DNA of 15,991 nucleotides from Lonsdalea britannica (GTDB lineage Bacteria > Pseudomonadota > Gammaproteobacteria > Enterobacterales > Enterobacteriaceae), in assembly GCF_946477055.1 (NCBI RefSeq), contig NZ_CAMKXG010000053.1:1-15991 (forward strand), in the 5' to 3' direction. The notes below the pieces were generated by a model. That model was not told the origin of the DNA and did no database searches. It was given only the letters and a program-made list of their open reading frames with translations. Shown here piece after piece: positions 1 through 7,914 of the stretch. Both the position numbers and the translations under genes were made by a program. Within the stretch, counting starts at the first letter, position 1, and the number at the start of each line of letters is the position of its first letter.

Positions 1-189
1 CTTCAGCTATTTTATGTTTATTTTTAGAAGCATTAAGCAACCAATAGAATGATCATGAAATTTTATTTCATCCATTATTAAATTATGAGAAATTCTCAAA
101 TAGAGCGGCAATCGATCATCGTTCAATATTGCGGATGCCGAATCAGCTCCTGTCTTAGGGGGGGGTAGACGGCGCGAAAAAGGCAAACG
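1..189. other. AT-rich intergenic stretch without a gene
   Basis: I see no coding sequence here. The first 110 bases are clearly more AT-rich than the genes around them and hold short inverted repeats: ATGAAA at 55-60 with TTTCAT at 66-71, and TGAGAA at 86-91 with TTCTCA at 93-98. A run of eight G residues lies at 158-165. The stretch may hold the end or start of a neighbour outside the window, or an upstream control region for yhbQ. No clear terminator or RNA gene is visible. Confidence 0.5.
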
Positions 190-219
190 TTCACCTTTAG
201 GCGCAGAACACCGTAAAAT
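190..219 (+). promoter_or_regulatory. Candidate sigma-70 promoter of yhbQ
   Basis: A -35-like TTCACC (190-195) and a -10-like TAAAAT (214-219, five of six consensus bases) are separated by 18 bases. This would place the transcription start near 226, about 28 bases before the yhbQ start codon. The call is from pattern only. Confidence 0.45.
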
Positions 220-253
220 AGACGTTTTCCCTTAGAGCGAGAAAACCACGACG

Positions 254-559
254 ATGCAGGATGCGCCATCACCAAACTGGTTTGTTTATATGCTGCGTAC
301 CAGCAGCGGCATGCTGTATACCGGCATTACCACCGATACTTCGCGCCGTTTGGCTCAGCATCAGGCAGGCAAAGGCGCCCGCTCGCTGCGCGGAAAGGGC
401 GAACTCGCGTTGGTATATCAGTGTGAGGTAGGTAGTCAATCTGTCGCGCTGCAGTGGGAATATCGCATCAAACAGCTGAGCAAAGCACAGAAAGAGCGGC
501 TGGTGCGCGACCAGCCAGAGTCTATCGCCAGCTTTTTAGCCGAATTTAAACGCGATTGA
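254..559 (+). CDS. yhbQ: GIY-YIG nuclease superfamily protein YhbQ
   Basis: A 101-residue protein matching the short single-domain GIY-YIG family (UPF0213/YhbQ, about 100 residues in E. coli). The GIY half is V-Y-M at residues 11-13 and the YIG half is Y-T-G at 22-24. Arg32, His36 and the metal-binding glutamate of the family (Glu69, within L-Q-W-E-Y) are in place, so a nuclease-type active site looks intact. The family is linked to DNA processing or repair, but the natural substrate is not firmly known. The start codon lacks a strong Shine-Dalgarno sequence (only GAGAAAAC-type purines upstream). The 3' end overlaps the convergent yhbS by 14 bases. Confidence 0.92.
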   Translation: MQDAPSPNWFVYMLRTSSGMLYTGITTDTSRRLAQHQAGKGARSLRGKGELALVYQCEVGSQSVALQWEYRIKQLSKAQKERLVRDQPESIASFLAEFKRD

Positions 560-1049
560 ACGGATCGGCGAATTCCACTTTCCCACTCACGCCTTGAAAG
601 TGATTGTCCGCCAGCGGGTAGATTTGGAAGTTGGATGAGGGTTCGTCCCGACCGCAGCTGAGCTGATGTTCCGACGCCGCAACAAAGCCAAAACGGGAAA
701 AGTAAGCCGGATCGCCGAAAACGACCACCGCGGTGTAGCCGAATTCATTTAGCGAATCCAGACCTTCATACACCAATTGCTCGCCCAAGCCTTGCTTTCT
801 CAGGCTTTCATCGACCGCCAGCGGCGCCAGTCCGACCCACTGAAGCTCTTCCCCTTCAATGCTGACCGGACTGAAAGCGGCATAGCCGACCACGCCGCCC
901 TCATCATCCGTCGCCACTACGCCCAGCGTCAGCTGACCGTTTTCACGCAGCTCTTGCACCAGTTCGGCCTGAGCCGAAGTGGGAAATGACTGTCGAAGCA
1001 GGCGATCTATTCCCGGCGCGTCGACAGGAATTTCAACGCGAATTAACAT
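546..1049 (-). CDS. yhbS: GNAT-family N-acetyltransferase YhbS
   Basis: A 167-residue protein, the same length as E. coli YhbS. It is a single GNAT fold: the acetyl-CoA binding loop appears as R-K-Q-G-L-G at residues 84-89, after the beta-4 strand L-A-P-L-A-V. The typical C-terminal segment [11 protein letters not shown] follows near residues 112-122. It should transfer an acetyl group from acetyl-CoA to an amine; the acceptor is unknown. The ATG overlaps the last 7 bases of ubiT and has no strong ribosome-binding site of its own, so translation is probably coupled to ubiT. Its stop overlaps the convergent yhbQ stop region. Confidence 0.92.
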   Translation of the reverse strand: MLIRVEIPVDAPGIDRLLRQSFPTSAQAELVQELRENGQLTLGVVATDDEGGVVGYAAFSPVSIEGEELQWVGLAPLAVDESLRKQGLGEQLVYEGLDSLNEFGYTAVVVFGDPAYFSRFGFVAASEHQLSCGRDEPSSNFQIYPLADNHFQGVSGKVEFADPFNRV

Positions 1050-1567
1050 GACGCCGGCGCGTGTGCCGGAGCCTGCTCCGCGCCCTCCCGCAGTCCAGAC
1101 TCGACGAAATCCGCCAGCTGCAGCAGCGCCACGCGCAGCGGAGTCGGCATGCTTTCCAGCTCAACGGCATCCATCAGATTCTTCACGTACAGTCCCAGCT
1201 CGGTATCACCTTCGATACGCAGACGACGTTGGAAGAACAGCGTATCGGGATCTTCTTTACGCGCCGCGATCAGAATCAGATCGTTGGCATCGGCGCTGAA
1301 CGTCACTTCTGCGACTTCGTTGCGGCTGACCAGCAGACGGCCTTCGCGCTGCGTCATAAACCAACGCAGCCCCATATCCCGAACTTCAATCTGTAACCAG
1401 CGATCTTCCAAAAATTCCAGATCGCCATCTTCCAGCGCCTGACGGAACTGCCACTGCAGCAGTTGCTCCAATATCCGGCGCTGCAGGGAAAAGGGCGTAA
1501 ACGCTAACGGTTTGCCCAGAAATCCCGGCCCCTGACGCACTATTTGCGCCCGTAGTTGTTCCAGCAC
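1043..1567 (-). CDS. ubiT: Ubiquinone biosynthesis accessory factor UbiT (SCP2 domain)
   Basis: A 174-residue protein of the same length as, and closely similar to, E. coli UbiT (formerly YhbT). Most of it, from about residue 40 to 150, is one SCP2 sterol-carrier-type domain, ending in the conserved block R-K-E-D-P-D-T-L-F-F-Q-R-R-L followed by I-E-G-D-T-E-L-G-L-Y-V-K-N. UbiT binds prenylated quinone intermediates and is needed, with UbiU and UbiV, for oxygen-independent ubiquinone synthesis. The start is a GTG at 1567, chosen because AGGAG lies 7 bases upstream and the protein then lines up from its first residue with the E. coli one. It is divergent from ubiUV and overlaps yhbS by 7 bases. 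Confidence 0.94.
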   Translation of the reverse strand: MLEQLRAQIVRQGPGFLGKPLAFTPFSLQRRILEQLLQWQFRQALEDGDLEFLEDRWLQIEVRDMGLRWFMTQREGRLLVSRNEVAEVTFSADANDLILIAARKEDPDTLFFQRRLRIEGDTELGLYVKNLMDAVELESMPTPLRVALLQLADFVESGLREGAEQAPAHAPASC

Positions 1568-1885
1568 TGGCGTACTCCTCTAAAGCTAAAGCGATATAGA
1601 CGACACGATACTCTGACATCATTTTGCCACATTGCCGACTCGCGACGGCGGCTTACATCAACAATGTAGCCGGTTATCGCTCAAATCACGAAATACGCGC
1701 GTCTGCTATATTATTTTCATCACACTATATACTGGTTTAAATCAAAGTGTTGCCACAGCGGGTTAACTAAGATGCCTTTTCGTCAGAATTTTTAATTGAC
1801 TGATAACCTGCTTCATCAATCAGACAACATCATTGATCGCCTCCGTTTAAATTTGACGAAGGCCTTGATGAGTGAAGGAATAGGT
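1568..1885. other. Divergent ubiT/ubiU control region
   Basis: This 318-base gap has no convincing gene. It is AT-rich in its middle and should hold the promoters of both ubiT (leftward) and ubiUV (rightward). On the plus strand there is an extended -10-like TGCTATATT at 1704-1712 and an FNR-like box at 1732-1745 (separate entry). A small inverted repeat TACAT (1654-1658) / ATGTA (1664-1668) lies nearer to ubiT. I could not settle on a ubiT promoter. The reading frame of ubiU stays open upstream to a TTG at 1796, but E. coli UbiU aligns from the ATG at 1886. Confidence 0.6.
1732..1773 (+). promoter_or_regulatory. Candidate FNR-dependent promoter of ubiUV
   Basis: CTGGT-TTAA-ATCAA at 1732-1745 matches the FNR consensus TTGAT-N4-ATCAA in eight of ten defined positions, with a perfect right half. 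A -10-like TAAGAT lies at 1768-1773. If transcription starts near 1780, the box centre (1738.5) falls at -41.5, the usual position for class II activation by FNR. FNR control fits the anaerobic role of UbiUV known from E. coli. The spacing argument is mine and rests on a weak -10. Confidence 0.45.
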
Positions 1886-2881
1886 ATGGAACTGCTTTGC
1901 CCCGCCGGTAATTTACCGGCTCTAAAAGCCGCTATTGATAATGGTGCAGACGCGGTGTACATCGGGCTTAAAGATGATACCAACGCACGACATTTCGCCG
2001 GACTTAACTTTAACGATAAAAAATTGCAGGAAGCTCGCAGCTACGTGCATCAGCATAAGCGCAAACTGCATATCGCCATCAATACCTTCGCCCATCCAGA
2101 CGGTTTCCAACGCTGGCAGCGCGCCGTGGATAGCGCTGCACAGGCGGGAGCGGACGTCCTGATCCTGGCTGACCTGGCGACGTTGGAATACGCGGCGGAA
2201 CGCTATCCGCATATCGAACGCCACGTTTCCGTGCAGGCGTCGGCCACAAACGAACAGGCTATCCGTTTCTATCAAAAACATTTTGACGTCGCGCGCGTCG
2301 TACTGCCGCGCGTGCTGTCTATCCATCAGGTCAAACAGCTTGCCCGCACCAGCCCGGTGCCGTTGGAAGTCTTCGCCTTCGGCAGCCTGTGCATCATGGC
2401 GGAAGGACGTTGCTACCTCTCTTCCTATCTGACCGGTGAGTCGCCCAACACCGTCGGCGCCTGCTCTCCGGCGCGTTTTGTCCGTTGGCAGCAGACCGAC
2501 AAGGGGATGGAATCTCGCCTGAACAATGTGCTGATTGATCGCTATCAGGATCATGAAAACGCCGGTTATCCCACGCTGTGCAAAGGTCGCTATCTGGTGG
2601 ACGGCAAGCGTTACCATGCGCTGGAAGAGCCAACCAGCCTGAATACGCTTTCGCTATTGCCGGAGCTGATGGCGGCAAATATCGCGTCAGTGAAAATCGA
2701 AGGCCGCCAGCGCAGCCCTGCCTATGTCAGTCAGGTCACGCGAGTATGGCGTGAGGCGATCGACCGCTGCAAGGCATCGCCAGAACACTACTCCCCCAAC
2801 CCCGAATGGATGGACGCCCTGGGCGCCGTCGCCGAAGGCACGCAAACCACGCTGGGCGCCTATCACCGTGAATGGCAGTAG
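1886..2881 (+). CDS. ubiU: Ubiquinone biosynthesis protein UbiU (U32 family, Fe-S)
   Basis: A 331-residue protein, the same length as E. coli UbiU (formerly YhbU). It belongs to the peptidase U32 family but works as one half of the UbiU-UbiV complex that carries out ring hydroxylation in ubiquinone synthesis without oxygen. The four cysteines that hold the [4Fe-4S] cluster in E. coli are all found at the same positions: Cys169, Cys176, Cys193 and Cys232. The U32 signature lies around F-G-S-L-C-I-M-A-E-G-R-C. The start at 1886 is supported by AAGGA six bases upstream and by alignment; a longer open frame from 1796 has no such support. The ubiV start follows after 13 bases, so the two form an operon. 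Confidence 0.95.
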   Translation: MELLCPAGNLPALKAAIDNGADAVYIGLKDDTNARHFAGLNFNDKKLQEARSYVHQHKRKLHIAINTFAHPDGFQRWQRAVDSAAQAGADVLILADLATLEYAAERYPHIERHVSVQASATNEQAIRFYQKHFDVARVVLPRVLSIHQVKQLARTSPVPLEVFAFGSLCIMAEGRCYLSSYLTGESPNTVGACSPARFVRWQQTDKGMESRLNNVLIDRYQDHENAGYPTLCKGRYLVDGKRYHALEEPTSLNTLSLLPELMAANIASVKIEGRQRSPAYVSQVTRVWREAIDRCKASPEHYSPNPEWMDALGAVAEGTQTTLGAYHREWQ

Positions 2882-2894
2882 TCAGGAGAACACT

Positions 2895-3773
2895 ATGAAG
2901 TATGCATTGGGAGCCATCCTTTACTACTGGCCCAAAGCAGATATTGAAGCCTTTTATCAGGCGGCCATGTCCAGCAGCGCGGATATCGTCTATCTCGGAG
3001 AAACGGTATGCAGCAAGCGTCGCGGCATGAAGGTCAATGACTGGCTGGAGGTCGCCCGTCAGGTGTCCGCCAGCGGCAAACAGGTGGTCATTTCTACGCT
3101 GGCGTTGCTGCAAGCGCCCTCAGAGCTGAACGAGCTTAAGCGTTACGTTGAAAACGGCGATTTTTTGCTAGAGGCCAACGATCTCGGCGCCGTCAATATG
3201 GCCGAGGAGCATCACCTGCCGTTTGTCGCCGGGCATGCCTTGAACTGCTACAACGCCTATACGCTGCGACTGTTGCACAAACAGGGGATGGTCCGCTGGT
3301 GTATGCCGGTAGAGTTATCGCGCGACTGGCTGCAACATTTGCTCAATCAGTGCGACGAACTCGGCTTTCGCGATAAATTCGACGTCGAGGTGCTGAGCTA
3401 CGGTCATCTGCCGCTGGCCTACTCCGCCCGCTGTTTTACCGCGCGATCTGAAAATCGCCCTAAAGATGAGTGCGAAACCTGCTGCATTCATTATCCGCAG
3501 GGCCGCAAGGTGCTGTCGCAGGAAAATCAGCAGGTATTCGTACTCAACGGCATTCAAACCCAGAGCGGATATTGCTATAACCTCGGCAACGAGCTGACCT
3601 CGATGGAAGGTCTTGTGGATATCATCCGACTCTCGCCGCTCGGTCTGGAAACGCTGGATGTGCTCGATCAATTCCGCGCCAACGAACACGGCGCACAGCC
3701 GCTGACGCTGCATCAAGAGAAGGAGTGCAACGGCTACTGGCGCCGCCTGCCCGGTCTGGAGCTGGTAGACTGA
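2895..3773 (+). CDS. ubiV: Ubiquinone biosynthesis protein UbiV (U32 family, Fe-S)
   Basis: A 292-residue protein, equal in length to E. coli UbiV (formerly YhbV). It is the partner of UbiU in oxygen-independent ubiquinone hydroxylation. The cluster-binding cysteines known from E. coli are conserved in place: Cys39, Cys180, Cys193 and Cys197, the last two in D-E-C-E-T-C-C. The start at 2895 is set by AGGAG six bases upstream; the frame is open further upstream into ubiU, but that part is a shadow. It lies 13 bases after ubiU and is surely co-transcribed. Inverted repeats follow its stop, none with a U-tract. Confidence 0.95.
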   Translation: MKYALGAILYYWPKADIEAFYQAAMSSSADIVYLGETVCSKRRGMKVNDWLEVARQVSASGKQVVISTLALLQAPSELNELKRYVENGDFLLEANDLGAVNMAEEHHLPFVAGHALNCYNAYTLRLLHKQGMVRWCMPVELSRDWLQHLLNQCDELGFRDKFDVEVLSYGHLPLAYSARCFTARSENRPKDECETCCIHYPQGRKVLSQENQQVFVLNGIQTQSGYCYNLGNELTSMEGLVDIIRLSPLGLETLDVLDQFRANEHGAQPLTLHQEKECNGYWRRLPGLELVD

Positions 3774-3779
3774 CCTCGC

Positions 3780-3806
3780 CGGATGCCCTTTATTTCCGGG
3801 CATCCG
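3780..3806 (+). other. Hairpin just after ubiV, no U-tract
   Basis: CGGATGCCC (3780-3788) is followed after a 9-base loop by its exact complement GGGCATCCG (3798-3806). The hairpin starts 7 bases after the ubiV stop. No T-run follows on either strand, so it is not a standard intrinsic terminator. It may protect the ubiUV mRNA 3' end or act with Rho. Confidence 0.6.
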
Positions 3807-3825
3807 CACGCCTCATCCGCTATTT

Positions 3826-3869
3826 CCGCGGAATATTACGTACTATGATTATTCGATAATATTCCGCGG
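3826..3869. repeat. Perfect 13-bp inverted repeat upstream of yhbW
   Basis: CCGCGGAATATTA (3826-3838) is repeated as its exact reverse complement at 3857-3869, with an 18-base spacer. The inner parts of the arms are AT-rich and the outer ends GC-rich. It lies about 45 bases before the yhbW start, between two other inverted repeats. It could be an operator for a dimeric regulator of yhbW or an RNA hairpin. No T-run follows it on the plus strand, which argues against an intrinsic terminator. Confidence 0.6.
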
Positions 3870-3880
3870 TTAGCCTGCTC

Positions 3881-3901
3881 CCGGGTTGACCCTTAACCCG
3901 G
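3881..3901 (+). promoter_or_regulatory. Hairpin overlapping the yhbW ribosome-binding site
   Basis: CCGGGTT (3881-3887) pairs with AACCCGG (3895-3901) across a 7-base loop. The last two G residues of the 3' arm are the first two bases of the likely Shine-Dalgarno GGTGAG (3900-3905) of yhbW, so the stem could limit ribosome access. This is inferred from base pairing only. Confidence 0.45.
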
Positions 3902-3913
3902 TGAGCCATGCCT

Positions 3914-4936
3914 ATGTCACAACAGCCTGTTACTTTTTCCGTACTGGATTTGGCCCCTATTCCTGCTGGGGCAACACCGCGCGATGCCTTTCACAGCTCT
4001 CTCGATTTGGCCAGACATGCAGAGCGATGGGGGTATCACCGCTACTGGCTCGCCGAACATCACAATATGACCGGTATCGCCAGCGCGGCCACCTCCGTTC
4101 TGCTCGGCTATCTGGCGGCGGGCACCGAACATATTCGACTAGGTTCCGGTGGGGTCATGCTGCCTAACCATGCGCCGCTGGTGATCGCCGAACAGTTCGG
4201 CACGCTGGAATCCCTCTATCCGGGACGCATCGATCTGGGACTGGGACGCGCGCCGGGCAGCGATCGCCGCACCATGATAGCGTTGCGGCGTCATTTAAAA
4301 GGCGAAGAAGATGATTTCCCTGCGGATGTTCAGGAACTACAGCGTTATCTAGCCCCTGCACAGCCGGATCAAGCGGTTCAGGCCGTACCGGGTCAGGGTC
4401 TTAACGTCCCGATCTGGCTATTGGGCTCCAGTCTATATAGCGCGCAGCTCGCCGCAGCGTTGGGGCTGCCGTTTGCTTTCGCCGCTCACTTTGCGCCGGA
4501 CATGCTGATTCAGGCACTGCAACTCTATCGCGATAAATTCCAGCCTTCAGCGCAACAATCACAGCCGTATGCGATGGTCTGCGTCAACGTCATCGCTGCC
4601 GAGAGCACCGCAGATGCTCGATTCCTGTTTACGTCACAGCAGCAGCAGTTCATCAATCTGCGCCGTGGCGTACCGGGACCGTTGCCTGCACCAGTACAAG
4701 AGATGGATGATGTCTGGACGCCGGCCGAACAACTCTCGGTTGAACAGACCCTGCGACTTTCCATCGTGGGCGATCGCTTACAGGTGCGTCATGGGTTACA
4801 GATGCTTTTAAGGCAAACTCAGGCGGATGAGCTGATGATTAACGCCTCGATCTTCGATCATCAGGCCAGACTGCGTTCATTTGAAATCGTGGCGGAATTA
4901 CAGCAGGAAGTCATGCGAGAAGAGCGGATCGACTGA
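3914..4936 (+). CDS. yhbW: Luciferase-like flavin-dependent oxidoreductase YhbW
   Basis: A 340-residue member of the luciferase-like monooxygenase (LLM) family, matching E. coli YhbW (335 residues) from end to end. Landmarks are R-Y-W-L-A-E-H-H-N at residues 43-51, [10 protein letters not shown] at 77-86 and [13 protein letters not shown] at 103-115, the TIM-barrel segments that bind FMN. The substrate is unknown. I prefer the ATG at 3914 to the one at 3908: GGTGAG at 3900-3905 is then 8 bases away, and the protein aligns with E. coli from its first residue. It stands next to ubiUV but about 140 bases away behind inverted repeats, so it may be a separate unit. It converges on deaD. Confidence 0.92.
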   Translation: MSQQPVTFSVLDLAPIPAGATPRDAFHSSLDLARHAERWGYHRYWLAEHHNMTGIASAATSVLLGYLAAGTEHIRLGSGGVMLPNHAPLVIAEQFGTLESLYPGRIDLGLGRAPGSDRRTMIALRRHLKGEEDDFPADVQELQRYLAPAQPDQAVQAVPGQGLNVPIWLLGSSLYSAQLAAALGLPFAFAAHFAPDMLIQALQLYRDKFQPSAQQSQPYAMVCVNVIAAESTADARFLFTSQQQQFINLRRGVPGPLPAPVQEMDDVWTPAEQLSVEQTLRLSIVGDRLQVRHGLQMLLRQTQADELMINASIFDHQARLRSFEIVAELQQEVMREERID

Positions 4937-4938
4937 CA

Positions 4939-4965
4939 TAAAAAAGCCAGCCCGAAGGCTGGCTT
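4939..4965 (-). terminator. Intrinsic terminator of deaD, convergent with yhbW
   Basis: Read on the minus strand, AAGCCAGCC and GGCTGGCTT form a 9-bp stem closed by a TTCG tetraloop inside a C-G pair (loop at 4953-4956). The run of T residues continues to about 4940. This is a textbook terminator for deaD. On the plus strand the stem is followed by only two Ts, so stopping of yhbW transcription would be weaker. Confidence 0.88.
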
Positions 4966-4995
4966 GATGCGTGTTACCACGTTAGTACAATGTGA

Positions 4996-6855
4996 TTACG
5001 AGTTGGACGGCTGACGTGGCGCACGGTTACCGCGACGTTCACCACCGCCTTCACGACGTTCGCCGCTGAAAGAGCGACCACGACCGCCGTTACCCGGACG
5101 ACCACCGTTAGGACGATCACCGAATGAACGACCACCACGGCCACCTTCACGACGCTCGTGCGGCTGGGCATCGCCCAGAAGCTGCATGTTCATCGGTTTG
5201 TTGAGAATACGCGTGCGCGTGAAGTGTGACAGAATATCGCCCGGCATCCCTTTCGGCAGCTCAATCGTAGAGTGAGTACCGAACAGCTTAATGTTACCGA
5301 TGTAACGGCTGCTGATGTCGCCTTCATTAGCAATCGCGCCCACGATGTGACGAACTTCAACGCCATCATCACGGCCCACTTCGATGCGATACAGTTCCAT
5401 ATCGCCGACATCACGACGCTCACGACGCTGCGGACGGTCACCGTCACGCGCATTATCACGGCCACCTTCACGGCGACGGTCGAAACGATCGTCACGATCG
5501 CGCATTTCACGACGCGGACGGCGATCGAATACCGGATCCGGCGGCAGAATCAGCGGACGTTCGCCCTGCGCCATTTTCAGCAGCGCAGCAGCCAGCGTTT
5601 CCATATCCAGCTCTTCCTGCGGCTGCAGTTTAGCCAGCAGCGCACGGTACATATCCAGATCGCTGCTTTCCAGCTGCAGTTGAACCTTGGCGGCAAACTT
5701 GGCCAGACGACGTTCGCCCAGCAGTTCAGCGTTCGGCAGTTCCACTTCAGGAATGGTCAGCTTCATGGTGCGCTCAACGTTACGCAGCAGGCGACGTTCG
5801 CGGTTATCAACGAACAGGATCGCACGGCCGGCACGACCCGCACGACCGGTACGGCCGATACGGTGAACGTAGGATTCCGCATCCATCGGGATATCGTAGT
5901 TCACGACCAGGCTGATACGGTCAACATCCAGACCACGTGCAGCAACGTCAGTCGCAATCAGGATATCCAGACGACCATTTTTCAGACGTTCCAGCGTTTG
6001 TTCACGCAGCGCCTGGTTCATGTCACCGTTCAGTGCAGCACTGTTGTAACCGCTGCGCTCCAGCGCTTCAGCCACTTCCAGCGTCGCGTTTTTGGTACGC
6101 ACGAAGATGATCGCAGCATCAAAATCTTCCGCTTCGAGGAAACGGATCAGCGCTTCGTTTTTACGAACGCCATGTACCATCCAGTAGCTCTGGCTGATAT
6201 CCGGACGCGTCGTCAGGCTTGACTGGATACGCACTTCCTGCGGATCTTTCATGAAACGACGAGTAATACGACGAATCGCTTCCGGCATCGTCGCGGAGAA
6301 CAGCGCGGTCTGATGTTCAGCCGGGATCTGCGCCATGATGTTTTCTACGTCTTCGATGAAGCCCATACGCAGCATTTCATCAGCTTCATCCAGTACCAGA
6401 CCGCTCAGGTTGGACAGGTCCAGCGTGCCGCGTTTCAGGTGGTCGAGCAAACGACCCGGCGTACCGACCACAATCTGCGGTCCCTGACGCAAAGCGCGCA
6501 GCTGCACGTCATAACGCTGGCCGCCGTACAGGGCAACCACGTTGACGCCATGCATGTGTTTAGCAAAGTCATTACAGGCTTCAGAGACCTGAACCGCCAG
6601 CTCACGGGTCGGCGCCAGCACCAGAATCTGCGGTGCTTTCAGTTCAGGTTTCAGGTTATTCAGTAACGGCACCGCAAATGCGGCGGTTTTACCGCTGCCG
6701 GTCTGTGCCATACCCAGCACATCACGACCATTCAGCAGGTGAGGAATACATTCCGCCTGAATCGGCGAAGGCTTTTCGTAGCCCAGATCGGTCAGGGCAT
6801 TAATAATCGGAGCAGACAGCCCCAAATCGGCAAAAGAGGTTTCAAGCTTAGTCAT
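4996..6855 (-). CDS. deaD: ATP-dependent RNA helicase DeaD (CsdA), DEAD-box
   Basis: A 619-residue cold-shock DEAD-box helicase that unwinds RNA in 50S ribosome assembly, translation and mRNA decay. Motifs in order: Q-motif around residue 30, Walker A A-Q-T-G-S-G-K-T at 50-57, P-T-R-E-L near 82-86, D-E-A-D at 156-159, S-A-T at 187-189 and H-R-I-G-R-T-G-R at 331-338. A basic Arg/Asp-rich linker (about 445-482) leads to the DbpA-like RNA-binding domain with [10 protein letters not shown] (about 486-560). The tail from 567 is an Arg/Gly-rich low-complexity region, shorter and differently arranged than in E. coli. The start at 6855 is preferred because GAGG lies 9 bases upstream; the in-frame start at 6870 has no such site. 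Confidence 0.97.
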   Translation of the reverse strand: MTKLETSFADLGLSAPIINALTDLGYEKPSPIQAECIPHLLNGRDVLGMAQTGSGKTAAFAVPLLNNLKPELKAPQILVLAPTRELAVQVSEACNDFAKHMHGVNVVALYGGQRYDVQLRALRQGPQIVVGTPGRLLDHLKRGTLDLSNLSGLVLDEADEMLRMGFIEDVENIMAQIPAEHQTALFSATMPEAIRRITRRFMKDPQEVRIQSSLTTRPDISQSYWMVHGVRKNEALIRFLEAEDFDAAIIFVRTKNATLEVAEALERSGYNSAALNGDMNQALREQTLERLKNGRLDILIATDVAARGLDVDRISLVVNYDIPMDAESYVHRIGRTGRAGRAGRAILFVDNRERRLLRNVERTMKLTIPEVELPNAELLGERRLAKFAAKVQLQLESSDLDMYRALLAKLQPQEELDMETLAAALLKMAQGERPLILPPDPVFDRRPRREMRDRDDRFDRRREGGRDNARDGDRPQRRERRDVGDMELYRIEVGRDDGVEVRHIVGAIANEGDISSRYIGNIKLFGTHSTIELPKGMPGDILSHFTRTRILNKPMNMQLLGDAQPHERREGGRGGRSFGDRPNGGRPGNGGRGRSFSGERREGGGERRGNRAPRQPSNS

Positions 6856-6963
6856 GTACACGTGCCTCATAGATGGCGGCCAGTCTACATAACTCGTCTA
6901 GAAAATTTTCAGTCATTTTCATTGAAAAGTGTGAACCGGCTCAAATTGGATTAAAAAGCGAAC
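6856..6963 (-). promoter_or_regulatory. AT-rich leader of deaD
   Basis: This is the stretch between the nlpI terminator and the deaD start codon. It contains two short palindromes: GAAAATTTTC at 6901-6910 and TTTTCA-T-TGAAAA at 6916-6928. In E. coli the deaD leader takes part in cold-shock control and autoregulation; whether these palindromes do so here is unknown. I did not find a convincing promoter in it. Confidence 0.4.
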
Positions 6964-6992
6964 AAAAAAGCCCTCGCCAGTGAAGGCGATGG
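6964..6992 (-). terminator. Intrinsic terminator after nlpI
   Basis: On the minus strand TCGCC and GGCGA form a stem around a 6-base loop (6979-6984). The stem is extended by two more G-C pairs beyond one mismatch and followed by CTTTTTTG (six Ts at 6964-6969). It ends the nlpI message about 40 bases after the stop codon. deaD transcription must therefore read through it or start downstream. Confidence 0.75.
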
Positions 6993-7029
6993 AAATCGTT
7001 GTGATTCCAGGCTGAATATTGTTCGTCAG

Positions 7030-7914
7030 CTATTGCTGGTCCGATCCTGATAGGTCGTCTTGCTCTTGGCCTAACTGCGCCAATTCCAACAATGCATAGC
7101 GGTGCTCAACAAAGTTATGAACGTTGTTAGCCACCGTCAGCTTGAACAGCGCCGAAGCGGTGTCCTTGTCCCCCAGACTTAGGTAGTGCTTACCTAAATA
7201 GAAGTCAGTTTCACTGAGATGCTCAGCGAGCGAAGTGTTATCCTTTGCTTCTTCCTGCAAGCGCTGCATCAGTGTCTTTTCACTGATATCGCCCAGGTAG
7301 AATTCGACAATAGTCCATCCCCACACACCTTTCTTTGCTCCCTCGTAGCGCGTTCTTAATGCGCTTACGGCCTTATCCGGGTCGATTTCTCTCTCGACCA
7401 GATACAGCCACAGGGAACGGAAAGGATCATTGGGATCGTCTCGATAAAACGCTAGCAGATCATCCTGCGCCAATTGGTACCGACCGCCGTAGTACAAGGC
7501 GATCCCCCGATTGAGACGCACATAATTGTAAGTTGGATCAAGCTCTAGTACAGAATCAAACGCTTCATAGGCAGCATCAAAATTGCCTGCCTGCGTTAAG
7601 TAAATCCCCAGATAATTAAAAACCTCTGGGATGTCGGGACGGATAGAAAGCGCTTGTGAAAAATCATTTCGCGCCAATGCCCGTAACCCTAAGCTATCAT
7701 ACAGCACTCCGCGCTCATATAACAGCTGTGCTCGTTCATCAGGAGTAAGTGCTCGGCTGGCCAGGATTTGCTCCATACGAGCCAGAATGACTTCCTGCTG
7801 CAACGTGGGCTGCAGCGGGACCGCCAAAACGGCATTTTTGCGCCAATCCATGCTGCTGCATCCTGCCAGCATGAGTGCTGCCGCGACATAAGACCAGCGC
7901 AAGAAAGGCTTCAT
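7030..7914 (-). CDS. nlpI: Lipoprotein NlpI
   Basis: A 294-residue outer-membrane lipoprotein, exactly the length of E. coli NlpI. The signal peptide M-K-P-F-L-R-W is followed by a hydrophobic core and the lipobox L-A-G-C with the lipidated Cys19. The next residue is Ser, so sorting to the outer membrane is expected. The rest is helical TPR repeats, e.g. around [11 protein letters not shown] and V-F-N-Y-L-G-I-Y-L. NlpI is the adaptor that brings the protease Prc to peptidoglycan endopeptidases such as MepS. The start at 7914 has GGAG 6 bases upstream and gives a proper signal peptide. The frame is open 27 codons further to an ATG at 7995, discussed separately. Confidence 0.96.
   Translation of the reverse strand: MKPFLRWSYVAAALMLAGCSSMDWRKNAVLAVPLQPTLQQEVILARMEQILASRALTPDERAQLLYERGVLYDSLGLRALARNDFSQALSIRPDIPEVFNYLGIYLTQAGNFDAAYEAFDSVLELDPTYNYVRLNRGIALYYGGRYQLAQDDLLAFYRDDPNDPFRSLWLYLVEREIDPDKAVSALRTRYEGAKKGVWGWTIVEFYLGDISEKTLMQRLQEEAKDNTSLAEHLSETDFYLGKHYLSLGDKDTASALFKLTVANNVHNFVEHRYALLELAQLGQEQDDLSGSDQQ

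Noticed and set aside
1796..1885. 30-residue N-terminal extension of UbiU from a TTG
   Set aside because: No ribosome-binding site, no similarity to the family before M-E-L-L-C-P, and the ATG at 1886 has AAGGA at six bases.
3780..3869. REP or similar dispersed palindromic element after ubiV
   Set aside because: The arm sequences do not match the REP/PU or ERIC consensus that I know, and one window cannot show repetition elsewhere.
5272..6222. A 316-codon open frame on the plus strand opposite deaD
   Set aside because: It is an antisense shadow of a helicase gene with biased codons; the translation is Thr/Gln/Arg-rich low complexity and matches no family I know.
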